Source: an uncultured Oscillospiraceae bacterium
GTDB lineage: Bacteria; Bacillota; Clostridia; Oscillospirales; Ruminococcaceae
Length of the DNA: 52,227 nucleotides
Assembly (NCBI GenBank): GCA_934446565.1
Contig: CAKSEO010000016.1
Span: forward strand, 1-52,227
Reading direction: 5' to 3'
Below the pieces are notes generated by a model. It saw only the letters and a program-made list of their open reading frames with translations. It was not told where the DNA came from and made no database searches. Numbering within the stretch: position 1 is the first letter of the stretch; every line of letters starts with the position of its first letter. The position numbers were made by a program, and so were the translations under genes. This document shows positions 33,615 to 40,917 of this stretch, piece after piece.

Positions 33615-35969
33615 ATGATAGACAAGGATCTGCTGAAAAAAGATTTTGACGAATACCTGACCGAGCTCACCGGCGGTGAGAAGCCCACCGCTCCGCAGCT
33701 CCACGACGCGCTTGCGCGCTCCGTAATGAAGCAGGCTGCTCCGCTTATGGAGAAATCCGCTCCAAAAGGGCGCTCCGCAAGCTACCTCTCCGCGGAGTTC
33801 CTGGTAGGACGCGCGGTATACAACAACCTGATGTGCCTGGGACTGCTCGATGAAGCCGAAAAGCTGATGAACTCCGCCGGAGCCTCCCTGTGCGACCTTG
33901 AGGAAATAGAGGACGCTGCCCTCGGCAACGGCGGTCTGGGACGTCTCGCCGCATGCTTCCTTGACAGCGCGGCTTCCATGAAGCTCCCGCTGACCGGCTA
34001 CGGAATCCGCTACAAGTACGGACTGTTCAAGCAGTCCATCGTTGACGGCTTCCAGAAAGAGGACGCCGACGACTGGACCAGATTCGGCGACCCCTGGAGC
34101 AAGCGTGTAGAAAAGGACGCCGTAAAGGTGCACTTCTCCACCGGCGACGTTATCGCTGTACCCTATGACATGCCGATATTCGGCTACAAGAACGGCTTCG
34201 CCGGCACACTCCGCCTGTGGCAGGCAGAGCCGGTCAAGGAATTCGACTTCGACGCGTTCAACCGCCAGGATTACATGGAAGCATGCCGCGCCCAGATAGA
34301 CGCAGAAAATATTTCACGCACCCTCTACCCGAACGACGACGCGCGCCCCGGCAAGCTGCTGAGACTGAAGCAGCAGTACTTCTTCTGCGCTGCTTCCCTG
34401 CACGACCTGCTGAAAAAGCACCTCAAAGCCGGAAGAAAGATCGAGGATTTCGCCGAGTACAACTCCATCCAGCTCAACGATACTCACCCGACCATCTCTA
34501 TCCCCGAGCTCATCCGCCTGCTGATGACCGAATACGGCGTAAGCTTCGAGAAGTCCCTTGAGATCGCGCAGAAAACATTCAATTACACCAATCACACCAT
34601 TATGCCGGAAGCTCTCGAAAAGTGGGGCGTTGATCTCGTCGAGGAGCTCCTTCCCGAGGTTTATTCCATTATACTCCGCATAAACGAAGCTTTCATCGCC
34701 GACATGTACCGCCGCAATATGCCCCGCAAGCAGATCGACCAGATGAAGATGGTATCCGGTGGAGTCGTCCACATGGCGAAGATGGCTATTTACTGCTCCA
34801 GCTGTACCAACGGCGTTGCGCAGATACACACCGAGATACTCAAGCACAATGCGCTCCCAGAGTGGTACGAGCTCTACCCGGAGCGTTTCCAGAATAAGAC
34901 CAACGGAATCACGCCGCGCCGCTGGATAGCTCTCTGCAACCCGGAGCTTTCCGCGCAGATAACCGACCTGCTTGGCGATGAAGGATGGATAACCGACCTC
35001 TCCCGCCTGAAAGCACTTGAAAAGTATGCCGACGACCCCGAGCAGCTCGACCGGTTCAGCCGTATAAAATCCGCAAAGAAAGCGGCGCTCGCCGAGTACA
35101 TCGCAGAGCACGAGCGCGCAGCGGTTGACCCCGACAGCATTTTCGACATCCAGATAAAGCGCCTGCACGAGTACAAGCGCCAGCTTCTGAACGCATTCTC
35201 GATCATGTACATCTACTTCGGCATAAAGGACGGCAGCATAAAGGACTTCTACCCGACAACGTTCATATTCGGCGCGAAGTCCGCACCGGGATACGCACGC
35301 GCTAAGGCTATAATTAAGTACATCAATGAAATAGCCGCACTGGTGAACTCCGACCCGGCCGTAAAGGGACTCATTAATGTTGTATTCGTTCAGAACTACA
35401 ACGTATCCTACGCTGAAAAGCTGGTGACAGCCGCCGACATCTCCGAGCAGATATCCACAGCAGGAACCGAGGCGTCCGGCACAGGCAACATGAAGTTCAT
35501 GCTCAACGGCACCGTAACGCTCGGCACCTACGACGGCGCAAACGTCGAGATAGCCGAAGAAGCCGGTATCGACAACAACTACATCTTCGGCGCAAGAGTC
35601 GAGGAGCTCGAAAAGATAATGCCCGAATACGACCCGCGTAAGATATACGCGTCCGACCCGCAGATCGCACGCGTCCTTGACACTCTTATCGACGGCACGT
35701 TCTCCGATGGTGGCAGCGGCGCGTTCCGCGAGCTCTACTATGCGCTGCTGGACGGTGCAAGCTGGCATGTTCCGGATCACTACTATCTGCTCGGCGACCT
35801 GCATAGCTACGTCGAGGCTAAGCTCCGTGCAAACACCGATTACCGCGACGACCGCGCAGGATTCCTCCGCAAGTGCTGGATAAACATGTCAAACGCAGGA
35901 AAATTCAGCTCCGACCGCACCATTGCAGACTACGCAAAGGATATCTGGAAAATAACCCCCGACAAATAA
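33615..35969 (+). CDS. glgP: Glycogen/maltodextrin phosphorylase
   Basis: 784 residues from ATG 33615 (AAGGAG upstream). It splits alpha-1,4-glucans with phosphate to glucose-1-phosphate, using PLP. Family blocks: SAEFLVGR, DAALGNGGLGRLAACFLDS, GYGIRYKYGLFKQ, QLNDTHPTISIPELIR and EASGTGNMKFMLNG, where K627 holds PLP. Length is normal. Single-gene unit ending in the hairpin at 35987-36024. No other glycogen gene is near. Confidence 0.96.
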   Translation: MIDKDLLKKDFDEYLTELTGGEKPTAPQLHDALARSVMKQAAPLMEKSAPKGRSASYLSAEFLVGRAVYNNLMCLGLLDEAEKLMNSAGASLCDLEEIEDAALGNGGLGRLAACFLDSAASMKLPLTGYGIRYKYGLFKQSIVDGFQKEDADDWTRFGDPWSKRVEKDAVKVHFSTGDVIAVPYDMPIFGYKNGFAGTLRLWQAEPVKEFDFDAFNRQDYMEACRAQIDAENISRTLYPNDDARPGKLLRLKQQYFFCAASLHDLLKKHLKAGRKIEDFAEYNSIQLNDTHPTISIPELIRLLMTEYGVSFEKSLEIAQKTFNYTNHTIMPEALEKWGVDLVEELLPEVYSIILRINEAFIADMYRRNMPRKQIDQMKMVSGGVVHMAKMAIYCSSCTNGVAQIHTEILKHNALPEWYELYPERFQNKTNGITPRRWIALCNPELSAQITDLLGDEGWITDLSRLKALEKYADDPEQLDRFSRIKSAKKAALAEYIAEHERAAVDPDSIFDIQIKRLHEYKRQLLNAFSIMYIYFGIKDGSIKDFYPTTFIFGAKSAPGYARAKAIIKYINEIAALVNSDPAVKGLINVVFVQNYNVSYAEKLVTAADISEQISTAGTEASGTGNMKFMLNGTVTLGTYDGANVEIAEEAGIDNNYIFGARVEELEKIMPEYDPRKIYASDPQIARVLDTLIDGTFSDGGSGAFRELYYALLDGASWHVPDHYYLLGDLHSYVEAKLRANTDYRDDRAGFLRKCWINMSNAGKFSSDRTIADYAKDIWKITPDK

Positions 35970-35986
35970 TTTCTAGCAAATATCAA

Positions 35987-36024
35987 AAAAGTTCCCCCGC
36001 AGCACTTGACAAGGGGGAACTTTT
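35987..36024 (+). terminator. glgP terminator overlapping the rpsF promoter
   Basis: A 12-bp stem AAAAGTTCCCCC/GGGGGAACTTTT with a 14-nt loop. The TTTT that ends the stem also acts as its tail. The loop contains the -35 box of the next promoter. Confidence 0.85.
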
Positions 36025-36034
36025 CTGATATAAT
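36006..36034 (+). promoter_or_regulatory. Consensus sigma-A promoter of rpsF-ssb-rpsR
   Basis: TTGACA (36006-36011), exactly 17 bp and TATAAT (36029-36034): a perfect consensus match. The -35 is in the terminator loop and the whole 3' arm of the terminator stem lies in the spacer. Confidence 0.93.
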
Positions 36035-36042
36035 AGTGTAGT

Positions 36043-36097
36043 TAAGACTGAAAAGTCTTACCCCTTTCTCGTGCAATTCCGCACGGGATATATATCC
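36043..36097 (+). promoter_or_regulatory. Leader hairpins of rpsF, possible S6:S18 autoregulatory element
   Basis: The leader has a 7-bp stem with GAAA tetraloop (36043-36060), then CGTGC-AATTCC-GCACG (36070-36085) and a GGATAT/ATATCC palindrome (36086-36097). Ribosomal S6-S18 leaders carry an exposed CCG near a stem; the CCG at 36079-36081 could fill that role. This is suggestive, not proven. Confidence 0.4.
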
Positions 36098-36116
36098 ATA
36101 AGGAGGTGCTATATAA

Positions 36117-36422
36117 ATGGCAAAGTTATCTGAGAAGTATGAGGCTATCATCGTTTTCTCCCTGAAGAAGACTGAGGACGAGATCAAGGCGCTCACCGCT
36201 AAGTTCGCTGACCTCATCAAGGCAAACGGTACCCTTACCAACATCGACGAGTGGGGCAAGAGAAAGCTCGCTTACGAGATCAACTATGAGGGCGAAGGTT
36301 TCTATGTACTCTACAATTTTGAGTCCAAGCCTGACTTCCCCATGGAGCTCGAGCGTGTCATCAACATCACTGACGGCGTTCTCCGTTCCATCGTTGTACT
36401 CGCACAGGGTCAGCAGCAGTAA
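36117..36422 (+). CDS. rpsF: 30S ribosomal protein S6
   Basis: 101 residues: KYEAIIVFSLKKTEDEIKAL and the GKRKLAYEINYEGEGFYVLYNFES block are typical of S6, which binds the 16S central domain with S18. Normal length. The ATG at 36117 has AGGAGGTG. First gene of the standard rpsF-ssb-rpsR operon. Confidence 0.97.
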   Translation: MAKLSEKYEAIIVFSLKKTEDEIKALTAKFADLIKANGTLTNIDEWGKRKLAYEINYEGEGFYVLYNFESKPDFPMELERVINITDGVLRSIVVLAQGQQQ

Positions 36423-36470
36423 TTCTCGCAGAACGACAGGAATGTAACTATTGATCTGGAGGTGTTTTTC

Positions 36471-36938
36471 GTGTTTAATATGGTTATTATGATGGGTAGG
36501 ATCGTAAACGACCCGGAATTAAGGACCACACCGCAGGGTGTAAGCGTATGCTCTTTCCGTATCGCAGTTGACAGACGTTTCCAGCAGAAAGGCGAAGAAA
36601 GAAAGTCTGATTTCTTCAACGTCGTTGCATGGCGCCAGCAGGCAGAGTTTGTAAACCGCTATTTTGCAAAGGGCAGAATGATACTCGTAGAAGGCGAACT
36701 CAACACAAGAAACTACACCGACAAGAACGGCAACCCCTCAACATGGTATGAGATAGTTGCAGACCGCATTTCGTTCACCGGCGAGAAAGCTCAGAACGGC
36801 TCCTACGGCGACTATGCCGCTTCCGTTCCGAACTCTGCACCCGCAGCACCGGCTAATCCCGCACCGCAGCAGTCCGCTCCCGCACAGGGTCCGGCGGCTG
36901 ATTTCAGCAGTGCTTCCGGTGATGCATATCCGTTCTAA
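36471..36938 (+). CDS. ssb: Single-stranded DNA-binding protein
   Basis: 155 residues from GTG 36471, eight bases after GGAGG; the opening MFNMVIMMGRIVNDPELR (f-Met read from GTG) then aligns with the usual MLNxVILMGR. OB fold about 1-108 with RKSDFFNVVAWRQQAEFV, then a Pro/Ala/Gln/Ser-rich linker and a short tail SASGDAYPF. The tip keeps PF but has only one acidic residue where most have three, so partner binding could be altered. Middle gene of the operon. Confidence 0.95.
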   Translation: MFNMVIMMGRIVNDPELRTTPQGVSVCSFRIAVDRRFQQKGEERKSDFFNVVAWRQQAEFVNRYFAKGRMILVEGELNTRNYTDKNGNPSTWYEIVADRISFTGEKAQNGSYGDYAASVPNSAPAAPANPAPQQSAPAQGPAADFSSASGDAYPF

Positions 36939-36976
36939 AAATCCGTTTACTTGAACAATAAAGGAGGTTCAGTATC

Positions 36977-37225
36977 ATGGCTGAAAAGTTTGATAGACCG
37001 GCTCACGCAGTTAAGCGCCCCAGAAAAAAGGTTTGCCAGTTCTGCGTTGATCGTTCTGAATTCATCGATTACAAGGATGTCGCTAAGCTCAAGAAGTGCA
37101 TGACAGAGCGTGCTAAGATCCTTCCCAGACGCGTAACAGGCTGCTGCGCTTATCACCAGAGAGAGCTCACAACAGCTATCAAGAGAGCAAGACAGATCGC
37201 TCTCATTCCTTACACCGCTGAGTAA
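36977..37225 (+). CDS. rpsR: 30S ribosomal protein S18
   Basis: 82 residues: [22 protein letters not shown] and [32 protein letters not shown]. The cysteines (C20, C23, C41 region, CC at about 56) make the zinc-bearing C+ form of S18. GGAGG precedes the ATG. Third gene of the rpsF operon, ending in a terminator at 37286. Confidence 0.97.
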   Translation: MAEKFDRPAHAVKRPRKKVCQFCVDRSEFIDYKDVAKLKKCMTERAKILPRRVTGCCAYHQRELTTAIKRARQIALIPYTAE

Positions 37226-37285
37226 TTTCAGCAAACACAAGCCGTATCCGGCTTAAAAGATTTCAACTTTTTCAGTAACGCAATC

Positions 37286-37315
37286 ATCCCCCCGGAATTA
37301 TCCGAGGGGATTTTT
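37286..37315 (+). terminator. Terminator of rpsF-ssb-rpsR
   Basis: Stem ATCCCC-CGGA with TCCG-GGGGAT (one mismatch pair) and a 4-nt loop, followed by TTTTT. It lies 16 bases before the stop of the convergent hypothetical gene. Confidence 0.85.
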
Positions 37316-37330
37316 GTTTATCGAACGATC

Positions 37331-38767
37331 TCACTCAAAATTCGCGTCCAGCATGGAAAGCACCATGCCTGCCGCGCCGAAGCGAACGAAAAAGTAGTTC
37401 AGCCGCTGCTTTGTCGCATCCGTCTGCACTATCCTGTCAGTGTAGGACAGCATCTGATAAAGCATGAAGAACATCACCCTAGCCGCGATATCCTCTCCCA
37501 GAACAAAGTAATCCGTGAGATGATCAGCCGCAAAGTTGAGCTGGCGCGCATGCTTCTTCACCGCCGCAGGAAGCTGCGCATGCTCGATGTCCAGTTCGGA
37601 ATACACCTCCGAAGCCTCCACAAGCTGCTCCCGAACTGCGGCGCTGACCTGTTCCATTGTCAGCCTGCCGTCCTCGATAAGCCCGCGTATGCTACGGCTA
37701 GCATGTATGTAAATATCCTGGCTGTCCGGCTCACGCGTAAGCGGCGAAGCCGCCGAGGCTGAAATATCCACAGCAATGGTCGGCTGGATAGGCTGGATAG
37801 ACTGGATAGACTGCGCTGATCCCGCCGGTTCTTCTGACGGTACTTCAATATCAGATTCCGGGTCTGACGGCTTTTCCTGCTCAGAATACTCCGTCCGTTC
37901 GTCATCTGGCGCATTTATCTCGGCTATTGAATCCAGCAGGTAACTCATCGTTTCCTCCCTGGACATATCCTCAATATCCGGTTCTTCTCTGTCCTTTACC
38001 GCAGTCATGACAGATTTGTTGAGTTCTTTTTCTGATACGTCTGCTGCCACGGGGTTCTGTAGATTGCCGTATCCCCTGGAAACTTTCGGCGAACTAAGCC
38101 ACTCGATGCTCTCCTCAGGAATATCAAGCGGCTTCGGTTCTGCCGCTGACAGCGCCGCTTTTTTCGCGGCGGCAATTTCGGGAACTGCGTCGGCAGCTTC
38201 CACACGGTCAACTGCGGCTTTTGTAACAGAGCTTGGTTTTTCCGGTAACTCCGGCAGTTCAGGCAGCTCCGCTTCCTCGGTGGTCTCTGAATTCTCTGGT
38301 TCGTCAGATTTGACCGGCTGGGCAAACAGCTGCTCGGCATAATGGTCGAGCGCGTCGGACGTCAGCATTTGTTCCAGCGCGTCACGGTCACTGTCTGACA
38401 TTCTGAGGCTTATGCGGCTCATGTTGCTGATAAGCTGGCGCAGGAAAAACTTGTTCAGCGAGCAGTCCGAGATGCGGATATCCCTTGACGGGGACGAAAT
38501 CATCAGTTCGTCCTCGAACGGGGTTTCATAACTCGGAAGTATCTCCATCACGCGGATATCGCGGTAGTCTATCTTGCGAGCGTCGCCGTCAAGCTTCACG
38601 ATCATTCCGTCAGCAAGAAACGCTATCCCGCGGCTTCCGTTCCCCGCAGCGGAAACATCGATAACTCCCACTGTTTCATCCGGCAGCGCAAAATCGCAGA
38701 ATCGCGTTTCGCGGTAGTTTTCAGTGATCTTCGGTCCGAAGCTCTTTACAGCATCGCAGAGAGTCAC
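37331..38767 (-). CDS. Hypothetical protein with long disordered middle
   Basis: 478 residues, unknown family. Residues 1-145 form a compact domain (GVIDVSAAGNGSRGIAFLADGM, VMEILPSYETPFEDEL) with the look of a small beta-barrel/PH-like fold, not proven. Residues 150-345 are acidic, Pro- and Ser-rich, with short internal repeats (ELPELPELPEKP; SIQSIQPIQP) and should be disordered. Residues 350-478 are helical with LNYFFVRFGAAGMVLSMLD. GTG start at 38767 overlaps the pncB stop (GTGA), so it is translated with pncB. Confidence 0.65.
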   Translation of the reverse strand: MTLCDAVKSFGPKITENYRETRFCDFALPDETVGVIDVSAAGNGSRGIAFLADGMIVKLDGDARKIDYRDIRVMEILPSYETPFEDELMISSPSRDIRISDCSLNKFFLRQLISNMSRISLRMSDSDRDALEQMLTSDALDHYAEQLFAQPVKSDEPENSETTEEAELPELPELPEKPSSVTKAAVDRVEAADAVPEIAAAKKAALSAAEPKPLDIPEESIEWLSSPKVSRGYGNLQNPVAADVSEKELNKSVMTAVKDREEPDIEDMSREETMSYLLDSIAEINAPDDERTEYSEQEKPSDPESDIEVPSEEPAGSAQSIQSIQPIQPTIAVDISASAASPLTREPDSQDIYIHASRSIRGLIEDGRLTMEQVSAAVREQLVEASEVYSELDIEHAQLPAAVKKHARQLNFAADHLTDYFVLGEDIAARVMFFMLYQMLSYTDRIVQTDATKQRLNYFFVRFGAAGMVLSMLDANFE

Positions 38768-40236
38768 TTTGTCTCCCCCCTGTCACCGTATGCGCGGAGA
38801 ACTCCTCCGTTGTCAAGAAGCTCATGCTTGATATCCCAGAGCTTTCTGGAGAGGTCAACATAATAGTTATGCGGATTCTCAAAGCGCAGCACCTCATCCC
38901 ACAGCGTGTCTATCTGCTGAGCACAGTAACTGCGTATCTCATTCAGCGAGGGCTTATTGTAAACCAGCTCGCCGTTTTTGAATATGGGCTGCTGCAATTC
39001 GCGTACTGTGAAATCAGTAAGAGTCTTTTTCTTCCAGGTGAAATCCGGATCGAACAGTGTCAGCGGCTTTGACTGGTCTATCGTTTCATCGTGCACGCAC
39101 AGTTGATCCGCGATCGCCTTGCCGTTGCTCTCATAAATGCGGTAAAGCTTTTTGAAATGCGGATTGGTTATCTTCGAAACGTTTTCGGATATCTTGATCT
39201 TCGGAGTTATCACACCGTTTTCTTCGACTGCCGCAAGCTTGTAAACGCCGCCGAATACCGGTTCGCTGCTTGCGGTTATCAGCCGCTCACCAACGCCGAA
39301 AAGGTCTATCGCTGCTCCCTGCCGGAGAAGGTCGGAGATGATACGCTCGTCAAGGCTGTTGGACGCAACTATCTTGCAGTCGGGGTAGCCCGCCTCGTCC
39401 AGCATTCTGCGCGCTTCTCTGGAAAGATACGCGATATCGCCGGAATCCAGACGGATACCGCAGGGGCGCTTCCCCATAGGTTTCAGCACATTGTCGAACG
39501 CCTTTATCGCATTGGGGACGCCGCTCTTCAGAACGTTATAGGTATCCACCAGCAGCGTGGACGAATCGGGATAGGTACGGCAGTAGCTCTCGAACGCCTC
39601 AAGCTCGCTGTCGAACATCTGTACCCAGCTATGCGCCATCGTTCCGGTCGCGGGAACTCCATACAGTTCGTCAGCGAGCACGCACGCCGTTCCCGCACAG
39701 CCGCCGATGTACGCCGCCCGCGCGCCCAGCACCGCGCCGCTAGCGCCCTGCGCCCGTCGTGAACCGAATTCGGATATCGCGCGTCCCTGCGCCGCGCGGA
39801 CTATTCGGTTAGCTTTAGTAGCGATAAGGGACTGGTGATTTATCAGCAGCAGGACCATGGTTTCAATGAGCTGCGCCTGTATAGCGGGAGCGCGTACCGT
39901 CAGCAGCGGCTCAGACGGGAACACCGGAGTTCCCTCCGGGACAGCCCAGATATCGCCAGTGAATCTGAAATCCCGCAGATAATCGAGGAAATCCTCGCTG
40001 AATATCTTCTTGCTGCGGAGATACTGTATATCCTCCTCGGTGAAACGCAGCCCCTGGATGTAATTTATGACCTGCTCTAATCCGGCACAAATGGCATATC
40101 CGCCGCCGTCCGGGACTCTGCGGAAAAATACGTCAAAATATGCGATACGGTCAGCGTGCCTTGTATTGAAGTATCCGTTGCCCATGGTGAGCTGATAAAA
40201 ATCGCACAGCATGGTGCAGTTCTGTTCGGTTATCAT
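38764..40236 (-). CDS. pncB: Nicotinate phosphoribosyltransferase
   Basis: 490 residues. Joins nicotinate and PRPP (with ATP) in NAD salvage. MLCDFYQLTMGNGY at the start, ISEFGSRRAQGASGA, GTMAHSWVQMF (the histidine that is phosphorylated) and RLDSGDIAYLSREARRML are family blocks. GGGGGGAG precedes the ATG. 31 bases after the MBL gene, overlapping the hypothetical gene downstream. Confidence 0.95.
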   Translation of the reverse strand: MITEQNCTMLCDFYQLTMGNGYFNTRHADRIAYFDVFFRRVPDGGGYAICAGLEQVINYIQGLRFTEEDIQYLRSKKIFSEDFLDYLRDFRFTGDIWAVPEGTPVFPSEPLLTVRAPAIQAQLIETMVLLLINHQSLIATKANRIVRAAQGRAISEFGSRRAQGASGAVLGARAAYIGGCAGTACVLADELYGVPATGTMAHSWVQMFDSELEAFESYCRTYPDSSTLLVDTYNVLKSGVPNAIKAFDNVLKPMGKRPCGIRLDSGDIAYLSREARRMLDEAGYPDCKIVASNSLDERIISDLLRQGAAIDLFGVGERLITASSEPVFGGVYKLAAVEENGVITPKIKISENVSKITNPHFKKLYRIYESNGKAIADQLCVHDETIDQSKPLTLFDPDFTWKKKTLTDFTVRELQQPIFKNGELVYNKPSLNEIRSYCAQQIDTLWDEVLRFENPHNYYVDLSRKLWDIKHELLDNGGVLRAYGDRGETK

Positions 40237-40267
40237 GTTCGCTCCCCCCTAAAAATACAAAGATGTA

Positions 40268-40900
40268 TCAGGCGTACCTGCCGAGGTACGGATTGTTCTG
40301 GCGCTCGTAGTTCAGCGTTGTCGTGCTGCCGTGACCGGGATATATCTTGTAGTCGCCTGGGAGCTTCGCTATCTTCTCCAGGCTGTCCAGCATATCCCGG
40401 GTACTGCCGGAATACCCGTCCGTCCTGCCTACTCCCATGCAGAATACAACATCGCCGCAGAACACCGCCTGTTCTTCTCCATCGAGAAACATCAGGCAGC
40501 TCCCGGCGGTATGCCCCGGGGCTCCCATCACGCGGAATTTCAGCCCCTCGGCTGTGAATTCCTCGCCATCGCTGAACAACTTATCCGGCTTTATCGGCTG
40601 GAAATCCACCGGCATGAAATCCGCCCAGCTTTTCGCTGCGCTGGAATACATCTGTTCATCCGGAGCGCTGGCGTAGATCTTTGCGCCGCTGTTTTCCTGG
40701 AGCCTTGCTGCGCCGACGAAGTGGTCGTAGTGCCCGTGGGTGATGAGCATCGTCCCCAGCTTCAGCCCGTGGGTATTCAGGAACATTTCCACCTCGGTAA
40801 CGGACGCGGGGTCGATGACAACCGCCCGGGAATCCTCACCGGGGATGATGTAGCAGTTAGTTCCGAGCGCCCCCAGCGGGAGCTGATATATCTGCGGCAT
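40268..40900 (-). CDS. MBL-fold metallohydrolase, glyoxalase II-like
   Basis: 210 residues. THGHYDHFVG (metal motif HxHxDH), GAPGHTAGS, CGDVVF and PGHG supply the usual ligands of the small soluble group once called YcbL/glyoxalase II-like. It likely hydrolyses thioesters such as S-lactoyl compounds, but the substrate is not fixed by sequence. AAAGGAG precedes the ATG; between rel and pncB in a five- to six-gene operon. Confidence 0.88.
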   Translation of the reverse strand: MPQIYQLPLGALGTNCYIIPGEDSRAVVIDPASVTEVEMFLNTHGLKLGTMLITHGHYDHFVGAARLQENSGAKIYASAPDEQMYSSAAKSWADFMPVDFQPIKPDKLFSDGEEFTAEGLKFRVMGAPGHTAGSCLMFLDGEEQAVFCGDVVFCMGVGRTDGYSGSTRDMLDSLEKIAKLPGDYKIYPGHGSTTTLNYERQNNPYLGRYA

Positions 40901-40917
40901 ATTGTTCTCCTTTGAAA

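Noticed and set aside
34314..35804. Long antisense open frame (about 496 codons) within glgP
   Set aside because: It is the opposite-strand shadow of a strongly conserved gene with no ribosome site, family motif or promoter.
37775..37816. Short DNA repeats (GGCTGGATA, GACTGGATA) as a CRISPR or mobile feature
   Set aside because: They encode the in-frame SIQ/PIQ repeats of the hypothetical protein and have no spacers.
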